The notes below the pieces were generated by a model that saw only the letters and a list, made by a program, of their open reading frames with translations, was not told where the DNA came from and did not search any database. Shown piece after piece: positions 13,149-25,189 of a DNA stretch of 64,000 bases. The position numbers were made by a program, and so were the translations under genes. Numbering within the stretch: the first letter of the stretch is position 1; every line of letters begins with the position of its first letter. This stretch comes from Calliopum simillimum (lineage: Eukaryota; Arthropoda; Insecta; Diptera; Lauxaniidae), in assembly GCA_951812925.1 (NCBI GenBank), contig OX638368.1, positions 159,264,492 through 159,328,491 of the forward strand, read 5' to 3'.

Positions 13149-14269
13149 CACTATGCAACAGCCAAATCTCCCAGTGAATGCCACTCTCCATTTCATATGT
13201 AAAATGGGCTGCTGATTCCGAAAATTGCATTATTTTTTTTTATTTCGTGTCGTTTTCGAGATATCGGTCATTTTCGGTTTTCGGACCAAAAAAAAAGATA
13301 GTTCCTTTTAAATTTAAATATCTCAAGAACTAATGTTTGTATTCAAATGTATTATATGTCATATTAAAGGCAATCAAATTACCTACAAATGACATTCACT
13401 TCACTTTTTGGTTGGTTTGTTAGTTTCGGCAAAATAAATTGATTTATAAAAAAAACATTTTTTTTTTCGAAAAAATTAACAAAAAATCAAAATCAACTGC
13501 AGATTTCTACAAGAAGAAATAACTTTTTTAGAATTTTTTTTATTTTTATATCATAGACTATATATTTTTGAAGAAAATAAGATACCACTTAAAAAAATCG
13601 ATGGGAAAATGCAAAAGTTGTATACAATTCATTGATAAATTACTAAAATACGTTTTTGCCTATTTTTTTCGGTTTTTTTTTAGTAAGCTGTCGATAATTT
13701 GAAACTTTTTGTTAAACACATGAGAAAATCCAAAAAATGCTTAAAGAAGCGTTAAAATAAAATACCCGTGTCTCGTCGTTTTTCTCCAGTGCTTCCGATT
13801 TTTTTTTAATCGATTTTTGAAGTTTTTTAAACCACTGTACATGAGAAAAACAAAAATAACGCATTTTTGTGTTAAATCGATGCAAATAACTATATGATCC
13901 TTACATTTGAGGTGTATCATGTATTCAGTAAACTTATGCAGGATATTACGAGGAATATTTTTGTAGACAATTTTATTTTATTTTTTTTTTAGAAATCAAT
14001 TTATTTCGCCGAAACTAACGAACCAACCAAAAAGTGATGTGAATATTATTTGTAAGTAATTTAATTATCTTTAATATGACATATAATACGTTTCAATACT
14101 AACATTGGTTCTTGAGATATTTGTATTTAAATAGAACTATCTTTTTTTTTTGGTCCGAAAACCGAAAATGACCGATATCTCGAAAACGACACGAAATAAA
14201 AAAAAATAATGCAATTTTCGGAATCAGCATTCCCTGGGGAAAAAATTTTTACTCATTTGTTGCATAGTG
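13149..14269. mobile_element. Fold-back element FB2 with TAA target duplication
   Basis: The ends read CACTATGCAAC at 13,149 and GTTGCATAGTG ending at 14,269, each bordered by TAA (13,146-13,148 and 14,270-14,272). Inverted arms run about 13,214-13,460 and 13,985-14,234, around a spacer of roughly 520 bases. Inside the arms, CTGATTCCGAAAA and a CGTTTTCGAGATATC block also occur in modified form in the element at 16,167, so the two are related. No open frame of note. Confidence 0.8.
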
Positions 14270-14272
14270 TAA

Positions 14273-15238
14273 TCTGTCAGAAATGGAAACTACGTATGTA
14301 GATCGTTACCACGATTCAGCCCAAAATGTTCCTAAACGAACTTGTTACGGTAATATATCAAAAACATTTTGGCCTGGATCCACAGTCGTCAGTTAACTAA
14401 TGACAAGAACTTATCGAACAAAGTTTTATTTTCATTCATTAGTTAACCATTAATTAAACCACCAAATTTAATTGGTTATTCTTAGGTCAACCAACTGCTG
14501 ATACTGATACCACTCGGGTAGTAAAAAAAATTAAAATAATTTACACTTAATTACAAACATAAATTATCTTAACTCATATACAGCCATTCCATGCCTAGCG
14601 TAGCCAAATCCGACATACCCCTTCCGATTTCTCTGAAATTTGGTGCGTGATTTCGTTTCATGCCTAATTTGATAGAAAGATAGAAATGGCAAAATTTTGC
14701 GATTTTTTCTTTGTGGCTTGTGGAAGGCTGCAAAGAGTGGAAGAATCGATAAATTGTGATAAACTCTCCTCAAATAATTGTCAATAACTTGGACATTTCT
14801 TAACCGATTTTCATATTAAGGCCACTTTCGGAAAGGTATTGAATAAGGCTCAAAATAAAATTTTTCGTATTTGATTGTCTACTGTTTTAGAACTAAACTA
14901 CTAAAAAGCTCCGTTGGTCACCTTTTTGACTTCCCAAAACATATTTTTTGGAAAAAAAAAACTTTGATATGAAGTTATAATTTTTTGAAAATTTAAAAAA
15001 AGGACAAAAAACCCAATATTACCTTTTTTCGACCTTCCAAAATATTTTTCTAGAAAAGAAGATAAAATCACCTTTCACGTGAATCCAAAATAAAGATGAT
15101 CAGAAGAGAAATCAGAACTGTTTAATTCATGAGAAAGAGTCTAAAAAATATTAAAAATTTCACCAAAGGAATGACCGTGAGTAAGAAAAATTAAAGCGAA
15201 TATTTCTACGATAACCACTAATAATCTCAGAGCCTTAG
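14273..15238. other. AT-rich sequence, nothing recognised
   Basis: No domain or element border was recognised. The 69-residue minus frame at 14,564-14,773 has no recognisable features. Confidence 0.35.
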
Positions 15239-15240
15239 TA

Positions 15241-15837
15241 CAGGCAAAATAGTTCATAAAAATGAGCATCTGGCGATTTTTGGAAAGATGCTTGAATCGT
15301 CTTGTTTATTGTTAAGCGTGTTAAGGTGAAGTTAAAACTCGATTTGCGGGACAAAGGGAGGTGTGGAATCGCCGCCATCTTGAAAAGAACTGTGAAAATA
15401 TTCTTTCTTCATTTACATCGAAACCACTAATTTTTTCGGAAAAACACATGGACACTTTTGTGTTGACAAAAAATAGACGATTCAAGCACCTTTCAAAAAA
15501 TCGCCAGAGGTTTTCTATTTTGAAGTATGATAATTTTATATTGAACTAATTTTTGCAATTTTTCAGCAACAGACGCAAGCAAGGATTATATATGTTTCGG
15601 ATACTTCCACATATATATTTATATTTTTTTATATATAAACATGTATATAGTCTCATCAGATCAGTTTTAGTTAAATCTTGCCAGAAACCGTACTCGAACC
15701 CGTGACTCCGATTTTCTAATGAAAGAAAACGCGGTGCTTAAGCGATTCTGCTATTGGTCACGGATAAACTCTCTGAACAGGATCGCCATTATGAATAAAT
15801 CATAAGGCTCACTAGCCTAGGTTTTCTATTTTGCCTG
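15241..15837. mobile_element. TA-flanked MITE split by a SINE-like insertion
   Basis: The ends are CAGGCAAAATAG (15,241) and CTATTTTGCCTG (to 15,837), flanked by TA at 15,239-15,240 and 15,838-15,839. This is the pattern of Tc1/mariner-type MITEs. The inverted arms also share CTGGCGATTTTT and GCTTGAATCGTC (15,270-15,300 and 15,480-15,510). The right terminus is separated from its arm by a 296-bp insertion with 15-bp direct repeats. Without the insertion the MITE would be about 286 bp. Confidence 0.8.
15523..15818 (-). mobile_element. SINE-like insertion with tRNA-like pol III promoter
   Basis: The insertion is bounded by the direct repeat AGGTTTTCTATTTTG at 15,508-15,522 and 15,819-15,833, a length typical of retroposition target duplications. 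On the minus strand it holds TAGCAGAATCG (15,753-15,743), which fits the A-box consensus, and GGTTCGAGTAC (15,700-15,690), one base from the B-box consensus, at normal spacing. The surrounding sequence does not fold into a convincing acceptor stem, so this is not a functional tRNA gene. About 65 bases precede the A box, and there is no poly(A) tail, so it may be an unusual SINE or a composite. Confidence 0.6.
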
Positions 15838-16166
15838 TACTATCTGTCATAGAAACAAAAAAAAAAAAAAAAAAATACTTGCCCTCGCTTTTCAAAAAAA
15901 TATTTCGATTTTTTCTTAATTTAAAATGAAACCTCTTTTTATAAACTCCGTATAATACCAAAATTGAATTATGCTCAAAATTTTGTGGCATGGTGATTAA
16001 TGTCCTTAAAATACTTAAAGTTTGGAAAACATAAAATACTTACCTTATAATTAGGGGATAACTTCAAAACCTTATGTATATTTTCATTTAAAGATGACTA
16101 ATAACTTACATACATATGTATGTAGATTTCATGAAATATTACTTACCATTTTGTAGGCTTGTGTTA

Positions 16167-18283
16167 CACTAGTTTACAGCAAAAATGTGATCTGGTTGCC
16201 ACTATAAAATTCTTATGTAAAATGACTCCCTGATTCCGAAAATAACTATATTTTTTTTTTCTACGGAGACATTTTCGAGAAATCCCCCTTTTCCTGTTTT
16301 TGAAGGGGGGGCAAAATATGATCTCATATAATCACATATATCTCGTAAACCAGCAAAGCCAGCTTAACATGTAAGACAACAAAAGAAAGGTAATAAAATT
16401 TTACATAAACGCTTCATACTTAACTTTTTGATCAGTTTTTTAGTTTCTGTGTTATTAATAAACATTTCGAAAAATTTTGATTTTTCTTTTGAAAAATCGG
16501 AAAAAAAAGTTTTTCAATTGGGATATTTTCTTGAAAAAAAATTCGGTAAAAATAAAAAAACTTCATTGTGCAAAAGTCTAAAGAACCCCAGTAAAAACAA
16601 GATACTAATCAAGAAAATCGATGGATAAATAACGGAGTTATAATCAATTAAGTGAAAACACCAAAAGTCAAATTTTACTCTATTTTTGTAATTTTCCTTG
16701 CATAAGGGTACAATTTTGAAAATTTTTTTTTCCGATTCGACCGATTCATATTTTTTTTTGATTTGGTTTACCATCATTAGTAAAAAAAAAAATATTTTTA
16801 TTTTTTTCGCTCGTGTAGTGTTGCCGTATTAGAAAAAAGCAATTATTTGAGGTGTCACTTAACTTAAACTGATCTGTAAAGAGAACATCATATTCTACTC
16901 CTTATCTGAGGATTTTATTAAAAAGGCAAATAAATTGCCTTTTTAACGTTGGGTCATTTGTTGATATCAGATAAAAATTAGCCAATCTATAGCAAACCAA
17001 ACTTCAAATTTAAAGCAAATTTCGATGATTTTCAGAATTTTTCGTGAACGCCGTTAACATTTTCTTGTTCGAAAAAATAGAAATAGTCAAATTTTATTAC
17101 TATTGTCATTTATATATTTTATTACAAAAATTTTGAGTTAATACGGACCAAGATCGGATGATAAATGACAGCTCTATTCAAGATTTAGTGAGTGAACCTA
17201 CTAAATTACTGTCTATTTAATTAGCAAAACAAAAATTTCATATGTTTATTCACTAAATCTCGAATATAGCTGTCATTTTTCATCCGATCTTGGTCCGTAT
17301 TAACTCAAAATTTTTGTAATAAAATATATAAATGACAATGGTAATAAAATTTGACTTTTTCTATTTTTTCGAACAAGAAAATGTTAACGGCGTTCAAGAA
17401 AGATTCTGAAAATCATCGAAATCTGCTTTAAATTTGAAGTTTGCTTTACTATAGATTGGCTAATTTTCATCTGATATCAACAAATGACCCAACGTTAAAA
17501 AGGCAATTTATTTGCCTTTTTAATAAAATCCTCAGATAAGGAGTAGAATATGATGTTCTCTTTACAGATCAGTTTAAGTTAAGTGGCACCTTAAAAAATT
17601 GTTTTTTTTCTAATACGGCAACACTACACGAGCGAAAAAAATAAAAATAATTTTTTTTTACTAATGATGGTCCACCAAATCCAAAAAAATATGAATCGGT
17701 CGAATCGGAAAAAAAAATTTTCAAAATTGTATCCTTATGCAAGGAAAATTACAAAAATAGAGTAAAATTTGACTTTTGGTATTTTCACTTAATTGATTAT
17801 AACTCTGTTATTTATCCATCGATTTTCTTGATTAGTATCTTATTTTTACTGGGGTTCTTTAGACTTTTGCACAATGAAGTTTTTTTATTTTTACCGAATT
17901 TTTTTTTAAGAAAATATCCCAATTGAAAAACTTTTTTTTTCGATTTTTCAAAAGAAAAATCAAAATTTTTGGAAATGTTTATTAATAACACAGAAACCAA
18001 AAAAGTGATCAAAAAGTAAAGTATGAGGCGTTTATGTAAAATTTTATTACCTTTCTTTTGTTGTCTTACGTAATAAGCTGGCATTGCTGGTTTACGAGAT
18101 ATATGTGACTATATGAGATCATATTTTTCCCCCCCTTCAAAAACAGGAAAAGGGGGATTTCTCGAAAACGTATCCGTAGAAAAAAAAAATATAGTTATTT
18201 TCTGAATCAGGGAGTCATTTTACATAAGAATTTGATAGTGGCACTCAGATCACAGAAAAAAATAATTAATTTGTAAACTAGTG
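16167..18283. mobile_element. Large fold-back element FB3 with TTA target duplication
   Basis: The termini are CACTAGTTTAC (16,167) and GTAAACTAGTG (to 18,283), flanked by TTA at 16,164-16,166 and 18,284-18,286. The two arms, each about 1.03 kb, are near-identical inverted copies meeting around 17,200-17,230. Matching inverted landmarks include ACTCCCTGATTCCGAAAA, AAATTGCCTTTTTAACGTTG and GACCAAGATCGGATG. Open frames at 16,428-16,628 (plus) and 17,812-18,084 (minus) are the same arm sequence and are lysine/phenylalanine-rich noise. It is the largest palindrome of the window. Confidence 0.85.
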
Positions 18284-18286
18284 TTA

Positions 18287-19290
18287 TCAATCATTTTCCA
18301 TTGAGTCCTAAAAGGAACATTTTTTTTCCTTCGCCATCGAATGATTTTCGTTACCAATGGAGTTCAATTTCATATTTTATTTTCGTGTTGCTTCTGCCAA
18401 ATTAAAGCAATAGACACCCCTCTTGAACGCTCAAAAACCCATAAGAGCTTGAACTTGACACGAGTGCAGTGGTGTGTGTGTGTGTGTGTGCAGGCGTGTA
18501 GCCAACGTGCTACAACCGTTATTAAAGTCCAGCCAGACGCATGAATGTGATGACGATGTTGATGATAATGATGATGTAGTAGAAAAAGGACGATGGCAGC
18601 GCTTTCCAAATGCTCGAAACGCACGAAGGCCCAAGTATTGGCAACAGTCATGATATTTGACTTGAATTCTGCAGAAATTATACCGAATAAAACCAAACAA
18701 AATTCATATTTATTTATTTATGATTTCTTCTACTTTCATTTTCGCATGTATTTCTTTGCTACATTTTCTTTTGTATGGTAGTTTTGAAATGATTTTCTTT
18801 TTTTGGCTATTGTTGTTCTTGTTATTGTGATATTTTGTTCGGTTCTGTTGCTAAATTTTTCAATTTCATACTACAGATGAAATGAAGCATTCAAATTTTC
18901 ATTTCAATAACCAGGTCAATAGTCCTGATTTCACATGTCTGACCTTGTGTTTTAAGACATGGTCCTTTGCAAAGTATGGATTTTGTATGTGTGTGTGTGT
19001 GCTATTGCTGGACGAAACACTGTAAACCATATTAGTGTGAATTTGTTACACTGTTGATTTAGCAAATTGGCTTAAGGCTATTGCATGGCCTTGTAGGGAA
19101 AATGAGGTTTGTTCTATGCCTGCGTTGCTGAAGAGGATACAGATTGAAAAATCAATATGCAGTATTCAAAATGTAGCATGTTCTTATAAATAGAAAATTT
19201 TTGCTTTTCACTTGAGTGAAATCTACTCAGAACAAATGAATTATGTTTTTTTTTTTAAAAAAAAGAAGATAATTCTGTCCCGGTCCTTCA
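18287..19290. other. Apparently non-repetitive stretch with (TG)n
   Basis: No repeat shared with the rest of the window was seen here. A TG microsatellite lies at 18,473-18,491, a GAT/GATGATAAT-rich patch at 18,549-18,578, and another TG run near 18,988-19,001. Overlapping frames at 18,341-18,700 are driven by these repeats. I see no gene. Confidence 0.4.
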
Positions 19291-19480
19291 GAACTTTTAT
19301 ACTTGTAAAATATCGAGTGCAAAAGGTCAAGAAAATTAGTTTTCTGCAATTATCTCGCTTAGGGTTAAATCCGCAAAAACATTTTATAGCTCAGGAAATT
19401 TCATATAAAAAGTTGCAAAAATTGTTTTCGTACGACCTATAGTTTAGGAGATGTCCTATTTGAAGGTCTTTGCCTTATAC
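19291..19480 (+). repeat. Piece of the repeat found in the 29.2-30.6-kb palindrome
   Basis: The blocks TTATAGCTCAGGAAATTTC, GTTTTCGTACGACCTATAG and TTTAGGAGAT match in order 29,455-29,540, its inverted copy near 30,290-30,380, and 46,840-46,910. It is a diverged dispersed repeat without visible ends. Confidence 0.55.
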
Positions 19481-19834
19481 ATGTCTTCTCAAATTAGCTA
19501 TAACTCTGCAAAAAAATTTAAAGATCATTTTACAATAACTCATTTTGAAGGAAAAGAGTAGGACTAAATGATAAATTATAAGAAAGAAAAAAATAAATTT
19601 TATGCGTCTTATTAAAGAGTTTGTCGAAAAAAACTTATAGACGCGTAAAGTTAAATAAAATTTAAGCCGTTCAATTTAAAAATTTTTAAAAATATGTGAA
19701 TGTATTAATACATTATAGAAATTCATTAAGCATTAAAATACTGGAATATCAATTGGACTTTATAAATCTATCCAACTTTTTCGGGAATCCTGTCATTAAC
19801 GATTTATTAGTTGTTTCCGTTACCTTTTTGGAGG

Positions 19835-20110
19835 AAATTCCAAAAATTTTAAAGATGGCGGCCACACGAAGTTCGATACAACCTTTGGATATTCACACAT
19901 TTGAAAATTCATAGCTCCTCGGCTTTTTATTTGATTTTAATGAAAATTTCAGGATTTTTATAGAAAAGTATATGCTTTTTTAAAAAATACAATGAAAAAA
20001 AAAAAAATACACTGAAAAAAAAAATTTATTTTTGGTGGATAAAAACCTTTTTTCATTTTCAAAGCCATTTTGCGGCTTTGTGCACCCTTTTTATTTTTTT
20101 AAATATTTTT
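19835..20110 (+). repeat. Nested repeat shared with 27.3-27.7 kb
   Basis: AAGATGGCGGCCA, CTCGGCTTTTTAT and TGATTTTAATGAAAATTTCAGG recur in order at 27,492-27,580, followed in both by a TGAAAAAAA..TTTATTTT block. This lies inside the DD37E copy and is absent from copy 2, so it is an insertion or part of a longer parent element. Confidence 0.55.
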
Positions 20111-20406
20111 ATTTGAAAGTAAATTTTATCACAATTATTTTCCGACCCTCAAAATTATGGTATGTTTTACGGTTATCAAGTTATGAGTTTTTTAAGTTGT
20201 ATAATGTTGTGTTTATCATAAGTCGTTGGAGCGCGTGCGCTATGTAATTTCTAATATGGAGCCCACTGCGAACGCTATACCGTTAATTTTATGGTTTTCC
20301 CACTCGAAAATTGTAGCCAATGTGCTTACCTACTCGGTGTAGATGTGGTTGTTTCTATGGATATTTCTATGAATGACTTCGTGGCTTCGTTTCGTCGATG
20401 CTGCAG

Positions 20407-21007
20407 CTACGCAGAGTTTTGTCCTACATCATTTTCATATATGTCTTCTACCATCTGACCATCAAACCAAGCAACTCCTTTACGCTTGATGTCAGACATG
20501 TCTTGGGATAATTTTCCTGTGTTTTTCAATTCCCTTTTCATGAGCGCCCAATATCTCTCCACAGGCCGGAGCTCTGGGCAGTTGGGTAGGTTTGCCTCCT
20601 GTGGTACAAAATTTACATTATTATTTGCATACCACTCAAGGGCCTTTTTTCCATAGTCTAGCATTGCGGTCTGGAACTTTCTGAACTTTATACGACGTCA
20701 GCCTAGCATTTGCTTTGGCTCTGCACACAAAAGAATCAGAGCATTTAGCTACACGAGCTGCTTTCTGACAGAAGTAATCGGAGCTCTTCGAAAGAGTTGT
20801 TCGACCTTTTTTGCCTTACCAATATTTGTTGGACCTTTTTTTCCAGGTTTTCGTGCCATGTTTAAGTCTTTTTTATACTGTTTAATGGCTTTTGAAACAG
20901 TGTAATGATGAACCTTGAGATCTGTTGCTATTTTATTGAAAGTCTACAATGGATTTTTTGTGAAAAATTTCAATTATTTTTTCACTTACTTTTATTTTGC
21001 TGACCAT
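20407..21007 (-). pseudogene. DD37E transposase, internally deleted and frameshifted
   Basis: A start at 21,007 gives MVSKIKVSEKIIEIFHKKS. After a stop/frameshift near 20,940, another frame continues as KIATDLKVHHYTVSKAIKQY, a helix-turn-helix-like DNA-binding segment. The C-terminal part (from 20,664) has LEWYANNNVNF and NCPELRPVERYWALMKREL, the block carrying the third catalytic residue (E of PVERYW). The region with the first two catalytic aspartates is deleted. Copy 2 keeps the preceding WPDLASSHY block with the second aspartate. Combining the two layouts implies 37 residues between D and E, as in DD37E elements. About 200 codons remain of an expected 340 or so, so it is dead. Confidence 0.75.
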
Positions 21008-21167
21008 TTTGAAAGAAATAATAATTGAAAATGAATAATTTGAATTTATATAATATATTACATCTTTTTTAAAGGTAACGTGATTCAAAAAAAAAAAAAA
21101 AATATTATTCGTTGGACACAGGATAAGTTATAGCTGAAAAAGTGTGTATAAGTTTTTTTCGACACAC

Positions 21168-23410
21168 TCTTCACTTATGATCTCAAAAGTAAAAATGAGT
21201 ATCGTAAGTTTGTTGATCAATTATATCGTTTGGTAAATATCCTTTTGTCCAAAATAATTTTTATTATTTTCGTAAATCATAGACTTCAATTTGAATTAGG
21301 TAAGATCTTAATAGCATTGATCAAACCCAAGTTCTGAGGCGTTTTATAAAGAACTAGTACTATATGTAAAAATCAGTTTTGCGCGACATTTTAACTATAT
21401 ATTTTGATGAAATTTATTTCACAGTGTATTATTTAATCAAATAGATACATCTCAAGGTATTACAAGCATTATTCAAGCGATAGTGATTCTTTTGGACAAC
21501 CCTTCTATCCATATATCTCATATACTAAAGTTAAAGGGTTTAATTTAAAAAAAAATGCATTTTTACCGAGTGGTATTTTTTACCCAAAAATCATTCACAT
21601 ACATTGGATGTATGTATGGGGTTCTTAGCTCTCAATTTTCAATATTTTTAAAGGAAATATGAGAAATATAGGTCAATAATTGTGCCTCACCCTTAAATAT
21701 TCAAAATTTTCTCAGAAATTTCCAGACTCGAATTTTCACTTTTCCTAAAATAATAAATCTGGTTGTTCATTTGTGTGACATGCGCTATGATACACGTAAG
21801 CCAATTTTCTTAGTTTTGAAAAAAAAAAAAAAAAATAGAATTGAATAATCTGTAACATTTATAAGCCAAACTTGTTTTCAAATGGGGATTTTTAAATTGC
21901 ACTATTTTCTGTAGAATGATATAAAAAAATTAAAATTTAATCAATTAATTTTACGGCAGGTGCTGACTAACGCAACACTATGGTCGGATTTCGAAATAAA
22001 TAGTTTTAAGCCTAGGTGGGTTTTACCAGTGTATGTAGTTGGAACTGCGGACCCTGCCCAGCAATATTATGCTACCCATGAAAACGATTCCAAGTGGGGG
22101 AGCACTGCGTACATATGCGTTTAGTTAAATATTTTTTATTAACGCCATTTGTGGGGTTTATGTCTGCTGCTGCTGTAATTTTTTTTCTGTTGTCATTTGG
22201 AAGCCCAAACCAGAAGAATACAAAAAAATCCTACAGAAGAATATTTTTATTTAAATTTAGCGCCAAATAAGTTTAACGTTTCTTTTTTATGCGGTGTTTT
22301 CTTTTTTTGCTTTTTTCTCTTTTGGAAATGCAAATATTTGTACATATTATCACTTTTTTTTTGTATTTCTTTTTTATTTTAAAGCAAAAAGGATTTTCTC
22401 AGTTCCTTTGGAAAATGTTGTTTATGTATTTGTTTATGATATGTTGTTGTTTGTTTGCGAAATATTATGCACGAAATCTGATATTTTTCTTTTATTTTAT
22501 TACAAGTCCATTTAGCAGAGATGAAAAAATTTGCAAAATTTTCATAACGAAATGGTTATCAATAAATATTGGATAAATTTTATCACTTCATTGCTGACAT
22601 GAAGCACCTCGAAAAAAGAAAAAAATGTTTTCCAAATTTATTCAAAGGGTTGCCTTTTTTCTTTAGAGTATTAAGTCATTGTATTGGAATTTAGTGCGTT
22701 CTCAAAGGAAATTTACGATATAATGTATTGAAAAATGAAAAATATGTAAGTGGACTCATAAAAAATATATGCAAATGTATCAGGTAATTGAATTCAAATG
22801 GTCGGTCTTCTAGCAAGTGCTTTACTTTATGCTCACAAAGAGGTCAATTTGAGATTTTATAAGTATATCAGTTTTTAAGGATATCTTGATGCGTCTGAAT
22901 TTTGCAATAACACTTTTTAGTTCTTACAATATTTTGTTATTCAATTAAAGTCTTTTATGTTAATACATATTTATATTGCTGTGTTGATTTTCATTTATGA
23001 GCTTTTTTTCTATAAACTAACCCAATTTGTAACTTTTTGAAAAATCACACGGTGCTTTTCTGAGAATTTAAGTAACGAGATAATGAGATTATTTTATATT
23101 ATGATAAGATCTCAAAAAAAAAAAAAAAAAAATAAAAAAAATTAGGAATTAGTAGGTCAACATTATCTTCTCTGAAAGTTTTGGTTCTAAAAAAAATTGT
23201 TATTTTTAATTTGTTGAAATTAATATTTAATTCTTAAGTCAACAACTTCATTCTTAATACTTTAATTTTTTACGTATTTGTCATTTAAAAAAATACAAAT
23301 TTTCAATCACTTGAAATTTTATGTAAAAAAATAAAAACAAAAATTTATAGCTGCATTTAAAATATTGAAAAAGTTATAAAAAAATATTTTATTTAAAGGA
23401 TAAGGTAAGA
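21168..23410. other. AT-rich sequence without supported genes
   Basis: Long A/T runs (for example about 21,820-21,835 and 23,115-23,140) and hydrophobic short frames near 22,200-22,580 reflect T-rich DNA. No repeat borders were recognised. Confidence 0.35.
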
Positions 23411-23414
23411 AACA

Positions 23415-23900
23415 TTTTACTCAAAGTTTTGCCCAGTACTATGTAGACATTACTTTCTCCTATCTTTCTGACAGCATATGAAAAACATGTCGAAGTACGA
23501 TACATCCTTTAAGGCTATTCAAGAATCGACCAATTTTTTGGTATCTTCATAAATAAGAAAGTGCTGCTCAGCAAAGCCATGTGTCATCGTGCCGAATAAG
23601 TGGTAATTGGAAATCAGGCAAATATGGCGGGTGAAATAGGACTTCCCATTTAAGCGTTTTCAAGTAGCTTGCCACTGGATTTGCAACATGTAGCCGAGTG
23701 CTGGCATGTAGGAAAATCACTTTGCAGTTTGTCTGCTCATACAGCGTCCGCTTTTCTTTTAGGACTCCAATCAAACGTATCAATTGAAGCCGAAGGTGAT
23801 CTGCTTTGATAGTCCCTCAACTTGAGCGGCAAATAATAAATTCCACCCTTTTGAACCCACCAATTACAGAGAAGAAGCTTCAAACGTTCGAACTCTGGGT
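23415..23900 (-). pseudogene. Old mariner transposase remnant (second mariner lineage)
   Basis: The minus frame from 23,783 gives LKEKRTLYEQ, KVIFLHASTRLHVANPV, LKWEVLFHPPYLPDFQLP and then RHDDTWLC. This follows the mariner order: the second catalytic block (normally HDNARPH), then the HPPYSPDxAPxD block. Weak similarity extends upstream to about 23,900 (LCNWWVQKG..IYYLPLK) and downstream to about 23,415 in other frames. The second catalytic Asp is Ala here and the third block is garbled. No TIRs were found. It differs clearly from the mariner at 30.7-32.0 kb, so it is a separate older lineage. Confidence 0.75.
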
Positions 23901-24294
23901 TTCAACTCATGTCCTTTCTTTTGTTTTATCCTTATTTTTGTAAACTGTTTGAAAATGTTGAGTCGCATAACTTGTACTAATATTCCAAGTTCAGGTCATT
24001 GCCCTTAGATAGATTGTAAATAAAGACCTATATATTCAAAAGCATTTCAACAATCATTTATTCTTCATTCAACAGCTTCATTCCTAAAAATTTTTGATAA
24101 TTTCGCTTTTGAAACAACAATTTCCACTCTTAAGCTTTCGACAACTTTTTACTTGATTCAACAATTTTTCGTTTTATTTAATAAGTAATAATTTCGTATT
24201 TAAAACCAGAGCAAAAGTTGTTGGGAAGATTTCAATCAACAAAAATTCTAAAATCAAAACATAAAGTTGTTGGAAATACAATTTTTTTTCCTGA

Positions 24295-24590
24295 GTGTAG
24301 TTGTTATTAAATGCATCATTTAGAACTGTCTTATGCCTTCAAAATGAGCTATGAAATGGATTTTTGGAATTTTTCTTTAAAAAGTTATGACCATTTTAAA
24401 ATGACATCATGTAAGTTAAAAATCATGTGTGGATTCTCTAGAGTAATTGCCATATTGCACTTATATCTTTTATAATGTTATTTTAAAATGATCATTACTT
24501 TTTAAAGAAAAATTATACGAGACCACTTTATAGCTCATTCTAAAGACGGAAAACAGTTTTAAATGACACAGTTAATAAAAAAGACCAAAC
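24295..24590. repeat. Small inverted-repeat element
   Basis: Left blocks CATTTAGAACTGTCTTATG, AATGAGCTATGAAATGG and ATTTTAAAATGA (24,310-24,405) recur inverted at 24,480-24,570. The ends (TTATTAAATG on the left, inverted TTATTAACTG on the right) are diverged and no target duplication is evident. Confidence 0.55.
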
Positions 24591-25189
24591 CGATTTCGCG
24601 CGTGTTCTATACAACCTCAAAAATCGTGTTTTTCGAACATAAGATACTTCAGAAACCATAAGTGATATAGAAATTTTGCGAACAGTTCCGTATTCAGCAT
24701 TAATAAATACATCTCAAATGACTTGACCTTGAATAACTTTTAATCCGAACAAGATTTCGCTATTAACTTTTCACACTCTATTTTTCATGCATAAGTTAAG
24801 ATCATTGTGGTGAAAAAATTTTACTTGGATTTATTTTGCAGAAAATCCGAATTTTTCTTGGGCAATTCCAATTTTTATGATATTTTATTAAATATCGCAT
24901 GTTTTCATAATTTTGATAAGAGCAAATTTAAATTTCAATTTGATAAGAAGAAGTCACAATATCCTGTTTTTGAAGTTGTTTTTCTAAGGAACTACATGTT
25001 CCAGAACAAATATGTGTTTGGCTTTGCCAGCTTATAGATCTCACCGAGAACAATACCCTGGACACCATAACTCATTTTCAAAATAAAATGCTTGATACCA
25101 GTTTTGCCATCTTTGCATAGAAATAATTTTTGTAATAATTTTTTTCTTTTTTTCTTTCTAGAACATAAACATTTGATACTTCACAAAAT

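Larger units (their letters stand above)
19619..21167 (-). mobile_element. DD37E-type Tc1/mariner element, copy 1 (defective)
   Basis: Inverted ends are near-identical over about 26 bases: G(T/G)TTGTCG-like plus AAAAAAACTTATA at 19,619-19,645, and its complement at 21,142-21,167. A second copy at 37,823-38,444 has the same ends and internal blocks, confirming the borders. The transposase is on the minus strand (see 20,407-21,007). About 19,835-20,300 inside it is unrelated to copy 2 and matches the repeat at 27,260-27,680, so something else is nested in it. A clean TA duplication is not visible: flanks are GA and TC. Confidence 0.75.

Noticed and set aside
15683..15765. Possible tRNA gene on the minus strand
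   Set aside because: A and B boxes are present but acceptor stem and a standard anticodon loop are not; better read as a SINE-like promoter.
16428..18084. Matching lysine/phenylalanine-rich ORFs on both strands
   Set aside because: Arms of the FB3 palindrome; composition reflects AT-rich repeat sequence.
18341..18700. Overlapping 67-108-residue ORFs with His-rich stretches
   Set aside because: Driven by TG and GAT microsatellites on both strands.
22197..22576. Hydrophobic ORFs resembling membrane proteins
   Set aside because: T-rich DNA gives Phe/Leu runs in several frames; no start context, splice pattern or family match.
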